DNA from: Cognatundibacterium jejuense
GTDB lineage: Bacteria; Pseudomonadota; Gammaproteobacteria; Burkholderiales; Burkholderiaceae_D
Direction of reading: 5' to 3'
DNA length: 64,000 nucleotides
Assembly (NCBI RefSeq): GCF_014284255.1
Contig: NZ_JACOFV010000002.1
Location: 124,001-188,000 of the forward strand
Shown: piece after piece, positions 38,153 to 48,854 of the stretch
Numbering within the stretch: the stretch's first letter is position 1
Layout: every line of letters begins with the position of its first letter
Notes under the pieces: model-generated
What the model saw: only the letters and a program-made list of their open reading frames with translations
Told to the model about the DNA's origin: nothing
Database searches by the model: none
Position numbers and translations under genes: made by a program

Positions 38153-38430
38153 TTCTCACCTTGGGGTAAGGATTCGTTAGACATCTAAAAATCCAGCTAC
38201 TTTTACAATGCGTACAAAACGATCTATCTTCAAAGTAATATTATAGGCACATAAATATAACAAGCGTATGGCAGCTTCATATCGTGCAGAAACAGAGCAA
38301 ACGGAGATAATCGTTAGGTGCAAGTTAACGTTACATCAAACCAAAGAATTTCAAGCTAAGATATGTCAGGAAATTGGTCTTGCCCTGAGAGTCTGTGAAA
38401 TGACGATCCTTAACCGTACTGGAGAAAACG

Positions 38431-39312
38431 ATGCAACATCGCCAAGAGTTTAACAGTTTGACAGGAAGTTCTGATGAATCTGAACCAATGAATCGCCGTA
38501 ATTTTATACAAACGGCGGTGGGTGTTGGTTTTGCAGCTGCCGCATTACCAGTGTGTGCGCAAACCGTCATAAAAACCGATAAGACCGGCCTCGAAGACGG
38601 CACGGTCAAGTTAGTTGTCAAAGGGCAGCAAGTACCAGCGTATTTCGCTAAACCCCAGGGTAAAAATAAGCTTCCTGTCATTTTGGTCATTTCCGAAATT
38701 TTTGGTGTACATGAGCATATCGCCGATGTCGCCAGACGCTTTGCCAAACTGGGTTATCTGGCGATCGCTCCAGATTTGTTCATTCGTCAGGGTGATGTCA
38801 ATCAATACCCATCCGTCGCAGAACTCATTCAAAACATCATTGCCAAGGTACCCGACGCCCAGGTTATGGAAGATCTGGATGCAACGGTAGCCTGGGCAGA
38901 AAATAATGGTGGCGATGTGTCACGATTGGGAATCACTGGTTTTTGCTGGGGTGGCCGTATTACCTGGATGTATTCTGCTCACAATCCAAAAGTCAAAGCA
39001 GGAGTAGCGTGGTACGGGCGTCTGGTGAGTGATCCAACACCGTTGTCACCAAACAATCCGATTGATATTGCCGCAAATTTAAAAACACCTATTCTTGGCT
39101 TATATGGCGCCAAAGATACTGGCATTCCGGTGTCTACCGTAGAACAAATGAAAGAAGCCTTGGCAAAAGGCCAAAGTGGTTCCGAGTTTAAGGTCTTTGA
39201 TAACTCGGGACATGCCTTCCATGCGGATTACCGCCCTAGCTACGTAGAAGCAGACGCTAAAGATGGCTGGTCACGCGCCGTGGCATGGTTTAAAACACAC
39301 GGCGTAGTCTGA
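38431..39312 (+). CDS. Exported dienelactone hydrolase family protein (Tat-type leader)
   Basis: This 293-residue alpha/beta hydrolase has a 19-residue N-terminal extension and then a twin-arginine leader (NRRNFIQTAVGVGFAAAALP, cleavage after about CAQ). The catalytic triad is Cys172 in GFCWGG, Asp229 in YGAKDTG and His261 in GHAFHAD, with the usual Glu89 in SEIFG. The start at 38431 is supported by GGAG 7 nt upstream; a later ATG at 38488 would lack a ribosome-binding site. Substrate is unknown; hydrolysis of lactone-type compounds in the periplasm is likely. Confidence 0.9.
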   Translation: MQHRQEFNSLTGSSDESEPMNRRNFIQTAVGVGFAAAALPVCAQTVIKTDKTGLEDGTVKLVVKGQQVPAYFAKPQGKNKLPVILVISEIFGVHEHIADVARRFAKLGYLAIAPDLFIRQGDVNQYPSVAELIQNIIAKVPDAQVMEDLDATVAWAENNGGDVSRLGITGFCWGGRITWMYSAHNPKVKAGVAWYGRLVSDPTPLSPNNPIDIAANLKTPILGLYGAKDTGIPVSTVEQMKEALAKGQSGSEFKVFDNSGHAFHADYRPSYVEADAKDGWSRAVAWFKTHGVV

Positions 39313-39350
39313 TACTGACGAGTTCAGAACAATCAATCTGATGATAAAAA

Positions 39351-39381
39351 CAGAGCCGGATTTGCAGAAACTCCGGCTCTG
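39351..39381 (+). terminator. Terminator after the dienelactone hydrolase gene
   Basis: CAGAGCCGGA (39351-39360) pairs exactly with TCCGGCTCTG (39372-39381), followed by TGTTCTAATTT. It lies 39 bp after the stop. Confidence 0.75.
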
Positions 39382-39387
39382 TGTTCT

Positions 39388-39410
39388 AATTTGCAACCTA
39401 GTTGCAAATT
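39388..39410. promoter_or_regulatory. Perfect 10-bp palindrome overlapping the ZIP-gene start region
   Basis: AATTTGCAAC and GTTGCAAATT flank CTA. The palindrome ends just before the Shine-Dalgarno (GAGG, 39416-39419) of the ZIP transporter. The position is right for a repressor or RNA-structure site; the sequence does not match Zur or Fur boxes I know. Confidence 0.5.
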
Positions 39411-40199
39411 AACCTGAGGTTTAAAATTCACTCCACGCTGATTTCCATACTAATCACCACGTCACTCGCTGGTGTATTAAGTATTACTGCCGCCGCGATT
39501 TTTTCGTTTTCACTGCTCGCCAAAATGGTAGAACGGATGGTAGCGTTGTCGGTTGGTATTATGTTATCCACATCGTTATTACACGCTTTGCCAGAGGCAT
39601 TTGAATCCAAAGCTGATCCACACACTTTGTTCGCTTGTCTGCTCGGTGGCCTGCTGGCATTTTTTCTGTTAGAAAAATTTGCTATTTTGCGTCATTCGCA
39701 TCACCACGAAGGAGACGGGCACCATCACGAACATGGCCATGATGCCCATGAGGCAGGTAAAGCTGGCTGGATGATTTTAGTCGGCGACGGGATGCATAAT
39801 TTTACCGATGGCATCCTGATTGCCGCGGCATTTTTAGCGAATCCACAGTTAGGTTTTGTCACAGCGTTTGCCATCATCGCACATGAAATACCGCAAGAAA
39901 TAGGCGACTTTATTGTCTTACTGAATGCCGGATTCAGCCGTACCCGCGCGTATTTGTACAATCTTGCTTGCAGCATGATGGGGGTACTGGGCGGCGTGCT
40001 TGGCTACTACACCCTGGAACACGCGAATGGCATGATTCCTTACGTACTGGTCTGTGCGTCTTCCGGCTTCATCTATATTGCCGTCAGCGACCTGATGCCG
40101 CAAATGCAGCGCAGAACAACACTGAAAGAAACGATTCCGCAGATTATTCTGGTTACGCTTGGCGTATTGATTGTGCTCTTTGTCACCAGAAATCATTAA
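39402..40199 (+). CDS. ZIP-family divalent metal transporter
   Basis: The protein has about eight transmembrane helices with a His-rich loop (HSHHHEGDGHHHEHGHD, about residues 98-114) and the ZIP metal-channel motifs HNFTDGILI and HEIPQEIGDF. It should import zinc or other divalent metals. The start is unclear: the TTG at 39402 lies inside a palindrome with no ribosome-binding site, whereas GAGG is ideally placed (6 nt) before an ATT codon at 39426 (reading IHSTLIS...). No in-frame ATG occurs before the first helix. Start by ATT, or a sequencing change of ATG to ATT, would explain this. Confidence 0.88.
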   Translation: MQINLRFKIHSTLISILITTSLAGVLSITAAAIFSFSLLAKMVERMVALSVGIMLSTSLLHALPEAFESKADPHTLFACLLGGLLAFFLLEKFAILRHSHHHEGDGHHHEHGHDAHEAGKAGWMILVGDGMHNFTDGILIAAAFLANPQLGFVTAFAIIAHEIPQEIGDFIVLLNAGFSRTRAYLYNLACSMMGVLGGVLGYYTLEHANGMIPYVLVCASSGFIYIAVSDLMPQMQRRTTLKETIPQIILVTLGVLIVLFVTRNH

Positions 40200-40247
40200 T
40201 TATAGAATTGACGTATAACCGCCCTGACGGCGACCACATCAGTCATA

Positions 40248-40275
40248 AAAAATGGGAACGTGTGTTCCCATTTTT
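40248..40275. terminator. Bidirectional terminator between ZIP and sulfurtransferase genes
   Basis: AAAAATGGGAAC pairs with GTTCCCATTTTT (4-nt loop), giving A and T tracts on both sides for two convergent genes. Confidence 0.85.
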
Positions 40276-40277
40276 GT

Positions 40278-41135
40278 TTAACGCGCAACTGGACGGCTAC
40301 TGTCCGAACACCACTCACTCCATGACCCGGGGTACAAGGATGCACCTTTGAGTCCGGCAACTTCTAAGGCTAGTAAATTATGGCAGGCAGTAACACCAGA
40401 TCCACATTGCATGATTGCTTTTTCTGGTCGTGTTAGCAAGGCAGACCATTCTGCATGTAATTGATCTGCTGTTTTAAAGTGCCCATCCGCCTGCAGATTG
40501 TCTTTAAAGAAGCGATTCAGCGCACCGGGAATGTGTCCACCTACCGGATCTATCGTTTCATTTTCACCGCGATAGCGATCAGCTGCCCGCGCATCAACCA
40601 AAATAAATTCTGCACTAGTGATGTTCGCAAATACCGCAGCCACATCAACTTGAGCGACCAACGATGTTTGCTCCGTCATTGCACCAGAACGTGCAAGTGG
40701 AACATCCGTCGTAAGTGGCAAAGACAACGCGTTCCAGGCAGGTATGCCACCATCCAATACTGCCACAGCGGCATGACCAACCCAACGTAACATCCACCAT
40801 AAACGCGCCGCAAACATGCCGCCATGTGCATCATAGGCAATCACCTGGGTGTCATTGCTAATACCTAAACGACGCAAAGTTTGTATGAACTGCTGCTTGT
40901 CTGGTAAAGGATGGCGACCACGAAACACGCCATCAACACTCACTTTAGGTGCTGATAGTGATTGATCAAGATGCACAAATTGGGCTTGTGGTATGTGCCC
41001 AGCCGCGTAAGCCTGAGAACCAGCATTGGTATCCATTAAGTCATGTCGACAATCGAGAATCACCCAACGTTCGTCACTGATATGAGTAAATAAATCTTGT
41101 GCGCTGATCAGCGTGGAATATGTAGGTAAGTGCAT
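40278..41135 (-). CDS. Thiosulfate/3-mercaptopyruvate sulfurtransferase (two rhodanese domains)
   Basis: The 285-residue protein has an inactive N-terminal rhodanese domain (ISAQDLFTH...DERWVILDCRHDLMD, with GHIPQAQFVHLD) and a catalytic C-terminal one (VDARAADRYRGENETIDPVGGHIPGALN). The active-site loop is CGSGVTA, the version of mercaptopyruvate sulfurtransferases; the cysteine takes up sulfane sulfur. An upstream ATG (41183) exists, but GGAG is well placed before ATG 41135, which is chosen. It lies alone on its strand next to the Rieske gene. Confidence 0.93.
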   Translation of the reverse strand: MHLPTYSTLISAQDLFTHISDERWVILDCRHDLMDTNAGSQAYAAGHIPQAQFVHLDQSLSAPKVSVDGVFRGRHPLPDKQQFIQTLRRLGISNDTQVIAYDAHGGMFAARLWWMLRWVGHAAVAVLDGGIPAWNALSLPLTTDVPLARSGAMTEQTSLVAQVDVAAVFANITSAEFILVDARAADRYRGENETIDPVGGHIPGALNRFFKDNLQADGHFKTADQLHAEWSALLTRPEKAIMQCGSGVTACHNLLALEVAGLKGASLYPGSWSEWCSDSSRPVAR

Positions 41136-41293
41136 GGGCAACTCCGCAATGTGTTCAGTGTTGAAATTATGGGCGGGATGCAAATTCTAACTCTCATATT
41201 CAAGTCGAATTTGGATACTCGATACCAACTTAAGCACTACGACAATATCACATTGTTTTGGCTGAGATGTCATTGGCAGATGTAGGGACGAAA

Positions 41294-41323
41294 AAAAAGC
41301 ACGCCATTCCGAGCGTGCTTTTT
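41294..41323 (-). terminator. Terminator after the Rieske oxygenase gene
   Basis: AAAAAGCACGC pairs with GCGTGCTTTTT (8-nt loop); on the minus strand it ends with a T-rich run about 45 bp after the stop. Confidence 0.8.
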
Positions 41324-41366
41324 GGAGATTTTTGTAAGGGAGATGCACCCGCCGTACAAAAGCAAT

Positions 41367-42467
41367 TTAAAACGACATACGGCGACGGTACCAGTCGTGG
41401 AAATGTTGCATACCATCTTCCATCGGTGACTGATACGGACCAACCTGATTTTCACCACGATCGAGCAAAATTTTACGGCCGGCATCCATACGCAAACCGA
41501 TTTCATCATCCTCGATACAAGTTTCCATGTACGCAGCACGTTCTGCCTCGATGAATTCGCGTTCGAAAAGCACGATTTCTTCGGGATAATAAAACTCAAC
41601 CACATTGCGGGTTTTACCGGTCGCAGTCGGCCATAAGGTAGAAACTACGAGAACGTGTGGATACCATTCGACCATGATATTCGGGTAGAGAGTCAACCAG
41701 ATGGCACCGTATTTTGGTGGTTCGCCATTACGGAATTGCAGCACCTGCTCTTGCCACTTACGGTATTTTTCGGAACCTGATTTGAGCAAACCACTATTCA
41801 CACCAACGGTTTGTACGCTGTAATCTTCGCCGAATTCCCAGCGCAGATCGTCGCAAGTCACAAAACTACCGAGACCAGGATGGAATGGTTCGACGTGATA
41901 ATCTTCCAGATAAACTTCGATAAAAGTTTTCCAGTTGTAATCACATTCATGCACTTCCACGTGATCCAGCATATAGCCAGTGAAATCAAGGTCTTTGGTC
42001 ACGCTGAGTTGTCCCATGCGTTCCATCACGTTATAACCATTTTGTTCAAACAACAGACCATTCCAGTTTTGTAATGGCGTGCGCTTTAAATTCAGACACG
42101 GCGTGTCAGCAAAATGTGGCGCACCGATGAGCTCACCTTTGAGGTCATAGGTCCAGCGGTGCAAAGGACAAACGATATTATTAGTGTTACCACGGCCGTT
42201 AAACATCAGCGCCTGACGATGACGACAGACGTTAGACATCAGCTCGATGCCATGCGCATTGCGCACCAGCATACGACCTTCATTTTCGGACTGTAAAGTC
42301 GCAAAGTCACCCACGTTGGGTACCATCAGTTCATGACCGACGTAACGTGGACCAGCTTGGAACAGGTCTTTGATTTCACGTTGCAACAACGTTTCGTCAA
42401 AATACACATGCACCGGAAGTTGCGCGTCAGAACGCGCGAGTGTAGACAAAGAAGCCAGATCGGACAT
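41367..42467 (-). CDS. Rieske-type ring-hydroxylating oxygenase alpha subunit
   Basis: The 366-residue protein has an N-terminal Rieske domain with CRHR and CPLHRW binding the 2Fe-2S cluster, and a catalytic domain whose mononuclear iron ligands are seen in LEDYHVEPFHPG (Asp and two His). It is close in pattern to choline- or aromatic-hydroxylating oxygenases. The start at 42467 (MSDLASLS) follows a GGGGTGGGG and is preferred over an upstream ATG at 42518. No ferredoxin, reductase or beta subunit is adjacent, so its electron donor is encoded elsewhere; the substrate is unknown. Confidence 0.9.
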   Translation of the reverse strand: MSDLASLSTLARSDAQLPVHVYFDETLLQREIKDLFQAGPRYVGHELMVPNVGDFATLQSENEGRMLVRNAHGIELMSNVCRHRQALMFNGRGNTNNIVCPLHRWTYDLKGELIGAPHFADTPCLNLKRTPLQNWNGLLFEQNGYNVMERMGQLSVTKDLDFTGYMLDHVEVHECDYNWKTFIEVYLEDYHVEPFHPGLGSFVTCDDLRWEFGEDYSVQTVGVNSGLLKSGSEKYRKWQEQVLQFRNGEPPKYGAIWLTLYPNIMVEWYPHVLVVSTLWPTATGKTRNVVEFYYPEEIVLFEREFIEAERAAYMETCIEDDEIGLRMDAGRKILLDRGENQVGPYQSPMEDGMQHFHDWYRRRMSF

Positions 42468-43902
<1,435 letters not shown>

Positions 43903-43937
43903 GCCATCCTGACCACATGACCGGCGCGGAGTCAGAT

Positions 43938-44903
43938 ATGAAAACCAGAACAAAATTTTTGCTGTTAGCGGTGATGATAGTCACCGCTTTTTTTTCTCTA
44001 CATTTTTTCAAACCTGATAACAAAAACCAAGAAATCCACCTGACCGCTGATGATCATCAATTTGCATTTGTGCACTCGCTAGAGGGAACCAACGCAGATG
44101 GTGATATCCAACAAAACAAAGATGGTGATCTACAATTAGATGCTGAATTAAAACGCCTGTTTGACTACTATCTTTCTGCAATCGGTGAAAAAAGTCTTCC
44201 CGAAATTCAATCACAAATCGAGAAAATCCTCGATCAAAAATTGCAAGCCCAAGCAGCTAGGCAAGCAAAGGAATTGCTGAAGCGCTACATCGCTTTTAAA
44301 CAAGCTTTGGTCGATCTCGAAAAAAATGCCAGCTCAACTTTATCTACAAATGATAACCTTCTTAGCGCGGTCAACAACAAGTGGCAAAGCATGCGGCAAT
44401 TACGTTCACAGTTTTTTAGCGAGAAAGAAATCCAGGCGATGTTCGGGTTTGACGATGCCTACGATCTGGACGCCCTGTCACGCCTCGCCATCAGCCAGGA
44501 TAAAACCTTAACCGACGCCGAAAGACGCAATAAATTGCAGACACTGGATAAAAATATGCCTGCAGATCTGAAAGCGGCAAAAGATGCGCCATATCAAGTA
44601 ATCCGGCTAGAGGATCAAGCAAAAAAAATGCGTAATGAGGGTGCAAGCGAAGACGATATCTACCGCATGCGCGCCGCCGCAACCAGTCCAGAAGCAGCCA
44701 ATCGTCTTGCCCAAGTCGACCGCGATATCAATGACTGGAACGGTCGTGTTAGCCAATATCTTGAGCAACGCAAGCAGCTTACATCATCACCAACAAATGC
44801 CAGTGACAATGACAATGACAATGACAAACAACGCGCTTTGCAGCAATTGAGAAATAAATATTTTACAAGTCAGGAACAGAGAAGATTGGCTGCTTACGAG
44901 TAA
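43938..44903 (+). CDS. lipB: Lipase-specific foldase (Lif chaperone)
   Basis: The 321-residue steric chaperone is anchored by one N-terminal helix (about residues 6-25) and projects into the periplasm. The conserved Lif motif is LKRLFDYYLSAIGE at about residues 73-86. The rest is highly helical, as in Lif, and ends in an Asp-Asn repeat linker and a final helix. GGAG precedes ATG 43938 at 6 nt; an upstream ATG at 43917 is less likely. It works with the lipase encoded just before. Confidence 0.93.
   Translation: MKTRTKFLLLAVMIVTAFFSLHFFKPDNKNQEIHLTADDHQFAFVHSLEGTNADGDIQQNKDGDLQLDAELKRLFDYYLSAIGEKSLPEIQSQIEKILDQKLQAQAARQAKELLKRYIAFKQALVDLEKNASSTLSTNDNLLSAVNNKWQSMRQLRSQFFSEKEIQAMFGFDDAYDLDALSRLAISQDKTLTDAERRNKLQTLDKNMPADLKAAKDAPYQVIRLEDQAKKMRNEGASEDDIYRMRAAATSPEAANRLAQVDRDINDWNGRVSQYLEQRKQLTSSPTNASDNDNDNDKQRALQQLRNKYFTSQEQRRLAAYE
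44805..44828 (+). repeat. GACAAT microsatellite in the foldase gene
   Basis: Three exact GACAAT units plus GACAAA encode an Asp-Asn repeat (NDNDND) in the linker before the last helix. Changes in unit number keep the frame, so the tract can vary in length without inactivating the foldase. Confidence 0.75.
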
Positions 44904-45028
44904 CGCTGATAAAGCATTTATTTCTAGTGCCTAGGATAGGCGACCCAACTCGATGCAGTTGAATAAGATCAGATACGGTGGGTTGCGCGCGCCACGTATG
45001 CCGTAAAAGTAGATAACTGTATTACTCG

Positions 45029-47308
45029 CTATGCTGTTGTTTCAGCGTCGTTCATTGTATCAGCAGATTCTATGCTGTCACTATTTTCGTCAGGGATATG
45101 GTCAAGCGCTTCCAGCAAAGCTCTGTCAACAACTTTATCGAGCACCAGAATTTTCGCACGTTGTTCGCTAAAGACTTTTTCCAGTTCTGGCGCGCCAATA
45201 GAGAAGCTCTTTTCTTTTTCGCTGGAAGTGAAGATGTAAAGGCTGCGCATAGGGCTCACCCAGGCCAATCTGACTCTCAGAGCTTCGTCGTTTTCTTTGA
45301 TAAATTCCAACCAGATACCGCGCTCTAACTGAGATACCGTGGTGACGTATTCTTCTGATATTGGTGGAGGCGCAGATGCGGCAGCTTGTTCAGCGGCTAC
45401 ACGTTTTTCCAAACGGCGTTCTGCTGCTTTTTGAGCTGCCTCAACCGCAATTTCAACCTGGCGCTCTGGAGAAAGTTCTAACGGCGCCCTTACAATCGAT
45501 GCATGACATTCTGCGAGATCAGCGAAAAACTGTACGCGATCAACATCTTCCCATTTAATCAGGCTCAGCCATTTATTCAGGCGTGCCAAAATAGCTGGCA
45601 GACGATTCAATAATTCCTGACGCTCTTGCAATGTGATCTTGGGTTTGACGCTCCAAATCAAATCGTCCATGGTTTTGATCGCATCAACAACAGCGTGTGG
45701 CTTTTCTTCCTGCACTGTGTAGGCGAGCGTCAATACCTTCGTCCAGCGATTTTCCAGGAAGGTTTCTATGAAAGCGACCACTTCGCCACTGCCGACACGA
45801 ATCGCCACCTCATGTGTGGCAGTAATGTTGGCTTGCTTGATTTTTTCTTTACGAAGCGCCTTCTGAATAGGTGCTTCTAATGCCTGCGCGCTGGCTTGCT
45901 CTTCTTTAGCAATAAAGGATTCGAGGTCGTTGACGACCTCATCAAACAAGGTAATTTCCTGATCAAACTCTTGTGAAACCCGCTGCACATTCTTTTGCAT
46001 GGTCTGATACAGCGGATCTTGTTTGCCTTTTGTTTTATCCAGTGCAGGACTATAACGCGACAATAAGTCAATCAGGCGGCGCGCAGGATGTTGCTCCTGA
46101 AAGAAAAATTCTTTATCGATCAGCGCAGCTTTGAGTACCGGGATCTGTAGTACCGAGATCAATTCTTTTACATGCGCGGGAATATCCTGATTGCGGAAAA
46201 CACTATCAAAAACCTGCGACAACAAATCCAGCGTGTGCTTTTCTACGCCAGTTCCCATGCTTTCAGACAAATGTTCACGCATCTGCGACAGGCGCATAAC
46301 ATCTTGCGCCTCAGACATTAATTGCTGAAATTTGACACTCTTTTGGAACTCACCCAACTGCCGGAAAAGTGCCGAATTGATCGCGTCGTCTGTGCTGCCG
46401 GGGACACCATAATCGGAGCTTTGATGGTTAGCACCGGAATGAGAAGAGGATGGATGACCGGATCGATGTTTTTTGCCACGACCACCAGACAAAAATGCCT
46501 TTAATTTGCGACGCACTGGATTTTGGTTGCTGCTGGATTCTTCACCAAATTCATTCGTTGAATCGACTTGAGCATCATCTTCTTTTTCAACAACGTGTGA
46601 CTTGCTTTGCTTTCGCTGTATCCGATATGATTCTTGCAAATCAGGCAATACGCCCTTATTGATCAACCACTGATTAAGTTCCAGCAATATAGGCTCAAGA
46701 TCAAACAAAATGTCGACGCGAAGCAGAGGCAAAATGAGTTCGCGACTGCTTTCTTCCGGGTCAAAAGCACACCAAGCGACATATAGTGCACGCAAAAAGA
46801 CCTCGGGACGAAATGGGTTTTGCGCAATGCTTAAAGTCTCGCGGTCGAGCAGGTGAGACAATCGCATATTCAAGGCTGCATATTGTTCCGCGCTATCGAG
46901 CTCTATCGCTCTGCTCACCCGGCTCAAGGTCAGCTTTTGGTCCATTTCTTCATAACTAACCAAACTAAAGTCACCGTCTTTAGTTTCAACCGCTTTTTTA
47001 ATATCACCAGCTGTGAGTAACAGCTCGGTTTCGTGCTTAAATACTTTTTCAAGCTCTACTGAGGCGATGTGATAGAACGCGTAAGCATTTTTCTTAAGCA
47101 ATTGGCCTGCATTAAAGCTGAGATTGGCGATGCGCGAATCCATGCTTTGTTCAGAGTAGGCCAGTAAAGCATTTGCTAGTCGCGCCGAAAACGCATCTAC
47201 CTGTGCAATAGTTAGGTGACTGGCTAACGGAGTCAAACCACGCAACATCTCCGGGCGAGGAATAACTGCTCCCGCCAGTTCAGAAGATGTGATTTTGGAA
47301 TGACTCAT
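45029..47308 (-). CDS. DUF1631 family protein
   Basis: The 759-residue protein matches DUF1631, a large Burkholderiales family with no known function. It is mostly helical with charged middle sections (the KxKKHRSGHPSSSHS stretch may be a disordered linker around residue 270-290) and a conserved C-terminal part (VAFIETFLENRWTKVLTLAY, WEDVDRVQFFADLAECHASI, LERGIWLEFIKENDEALRVRLAW, and SPMRSLYIFTSSE). The last segment resembles a PilZ-like beta fold, which suggests a link to cyclic-di-GMP signalling, but I cannot confirm it. It is a single-gene unit. Confidence 0.75.
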   Translation of the reverse strand: MSHSKITSSELAGAVIPRPEMLRGLTPLASHLTIAQVDAFSARLANALLAYSEQSMDSRIANLSFNAGQLLKKNAYAFYHIASVELEKVFKHETELLLTAGDIKKAVETKDGDFSLVSYEEMDQKLTLSRVSRAIELDSAEQYAALNMRLSHLLDRETLSIAQNPFRPEVFLRALYVAWCAFDPEESSRELILPLLRVDILFDLEPILLELNQWLINKGVLPDLQESYRIQRKQSKSHVVEKEDDAQVDSTNEFGEESSSNQNPVRRKLKAFLSGGRGKKHRSGHPSSSHSGANHQSSDYGVPGSTDDAINSALFRQLGEFQKSVKFQQLMSEAQDVMRLSQMREHLSESMGTGVEKHTLDLLSQVFDSVFRNQDIPAHVKELISVLQIPVLKAALIDKEFFFQEQHPARRLIDLLSRYSPALDKTKGKQDPLYQTMQKNVQRVSQEFDQEITLFDEVVNDLESFIAKEEQASAQALEAPIQKALRKEKIKQANITATHEVAIRVGSGEVVAFIETFLENRWTKVLTLAYTVQEEKPHAVVDAIKTMDDLIWSVKPKITLQERQELLNRLPAILARLNKWLSLIKWEDVDRVQFFADLAECHASIVRAPLELSPERQVEIAVEAAQKAAERRLEKRVAAEQAAASAPPPISEEYVTTVSQLERGIWLEFIKENDEALRVRLAWVSPMRSLYIFTSSEKEKSFSIGAPELEKVFSEQRAKILVLDKVVDRALLEALDHIPDENSDSIESADTMNDAETTA

Positions 47309-47687
47309 AATTAAAGTCCGACAAGATTCGACACTTCATCGATAGCATGACAACTAAACACGTATGCTAGCGATGGGTTTTACATTTTTACAACTTAAGC
47401 TAACGACAGCCAATTTCCCTGAAAAGGCGGAAAAATAAACACCTTTCTATGTGGAACTATATACGCTTAATTTCCATGAGGAAATGTTGTATTCACAATT
47501 TTGACATCTTTTTTTATTTTAATTACCGTATACCAACAATTCGATTTCACAACTGAAACAAACATTACATTTTGTAAGTATTTTTATATAACTATGACAA
47601 TTTAGCGCCAATATGAATAGATTGCTCTAAAATAGAGGGTTAAACTTTTTCGCGTATTTGTGCGCCATATTTGTAAATAAACATTTT
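47309..47687. other. AT-rich divergent spacer between DUF1631 gene and xseB
   Basis: The 379-bp stretch carries no gene. A TTGACA at 47501-47506 stands in an AT-rich stretch with a weak -10 (TACCGT) 17 bp on; TTTGTA followed by TATATAAC at 47571-47592 is another candidate. These could be the xseB-ispA-dxs promoter, but neither is convincing. No repeats or RNA genes are evident. Confidence 0.4.
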
Positions 47688-47957
47688 ATGCCTAAAAAAA
47701 ACACCATTGCAACAACGCAAGAAATGGCTTCTCCACCAGCTTCGTTTGAGGCCGCAATGCAGGAGTTAAGCGAATTGGTAAAGCAAATGGAAGCAGGCGA
47801 TTTGGCGCTGGAACAATCTGTTGTCGCTTATCAGCGAGGCTCTGAGTTAATTAAATATTGCGCAAATCAGCTCGATAAGATTGAGCAGCAGGTCAAAGTG
47901 CTCGAAACTGGAATTCTAAAACCTTTTAACGTGGATAACGACGAGGATCTCGCATGA
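47688..47957 (+). CDS. xseB: Exodeoxyribonuclease VII small subunit
   Basis: The small subunit of exonuclease VII is 89 residues here. The segment SFEAAMQELSELVKQMEAGDLALEQSVVAYQRGSEL is the family signature (short coiled helices), and the frame ends in a short acidic tail. ATG 47688 (MPKKNTI) is preferred over the upstream in-frame start. Its stop overlaps the ispA start by 4 nt (ATGA), so the two are translated together. Confidence 0.95.
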   Translation: MPKKNTIATTQEMASPPASFEAAMQELSELVKQMEAGDLALEQSVVAYQRGSELIKYCANQLDKIEQQVKVLETGILKPFNVDNDEDLA

Positions 47958-48841
47958 GTCTGGATTTCCGCACCTGGATGAAAAATACCCAGGAAAATTG
48001 CGAACAAGCACTCTCAGAATACATTCCGCAATGTGACATCGTCCCGCAGCAACTGCATGAAGCGATGCGCTACGCCGCCCTGGACGGCGGAAAACGGGTA
48101 CGCCCTTTGTTGGTGTTTGCTGCCGGACGTTTGTTTAATGCCCCGGAAGAATTATTAAGTCGTGCTGCATGTGCAGTCGAGATGATTCACGCTTACTCCT
48201 TAGTTCACGACGATATGCCGTGCATGGATGACGATGAGTTGCGCCGCGGCAAACCAACGGTGCATGTCAAATATGATGAAGCCACTGCCTTGCTGGTCGG
48301 TGACGCTTTGCAAGCACAAGCCTTTATTGTTTTATCGGAAGGTAATGGCGATGCACAGATGAAGTTGTCCATGGTACGCGTACTGGCACAAGCTTCAGGG
48401 TCAGTTGGCATGTGTGGTGGCCAGGCAATTGATCTCGCTAGCGTTGGTCTGGCGTTGAGCCGTGAACAATTGGAACAAATGCACCGCTTAAAAACTGGCG
48501 CCTTACTTCGTGCTTCAGTATTGCTTGGCGCGATGAGTGGAAAAACCCTATCGAGCAGCGAAACCGAAGCACTTTATGCCTATTCGGCTGCAATTGGCCT
48601 GGCATTCCAGGTTGTGGACGATATCCTTGACGCTACTGCCGATTCAGCAACACTGGGCAAAACCGCTGGCAAAGACGCTGCGGATAATAAGCCGACCTAC
48701 GTCAGCTTATTGGGCTTATCGGCTTCACAAACTTTAGCAGCACAACTTTGCAACGATGCACACAATGCTTTGTTGCCGTTTGGCGAAAACGCACAATACC
48801 TGCACGACCTGGCCGATCTGATCGTGCAAAGACAAGCATAA
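47954..48841 (+). CDS. ispA: Farnesyl diphosphate synthase
   Basis: IspA condenses dimethylallyl and isopentenyl diphosphates to farnesyl diphosphate. The 295 residues show the first Asp-rich motif DDMPCMDDD, preceded by LVHDDMPC and followed by RRGKPTVH; the second Asp-rich motif is DDILD near residue 230. [15 protein letters not shown] is the C-terminal feature. It is flanked by xseB and dxs in one operon, the classic gene order. Confidence 0.97.
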   Translation: MSLDFRTWMKNTQENCEQALSEYIPQCDIVPQQLHEAMRYAALDGGKRVRPLLVFAAGRLFNAPEELLSRAACAVEMIHAYSLVHDDMPCMDDDELRRGKPTVHVKYDEATALLVGDALQAQAFIVLSEGNGDAQMKLSMVRVLAQASGSVGMCGGQAIDLASVGLALSREQLEQMHRLKTGALLRASVLLGAMSGKTLSSSETEALYAYSAAIGLAFQVVDDILDATADSATLGKTAGKDAADNKPTYVSLLGLSASQTLAAQLCNDAHNALLPFGENAQYLHDLADLIVQRQA

Positions 48842-48854
48842 CCGGCAGACTTCT

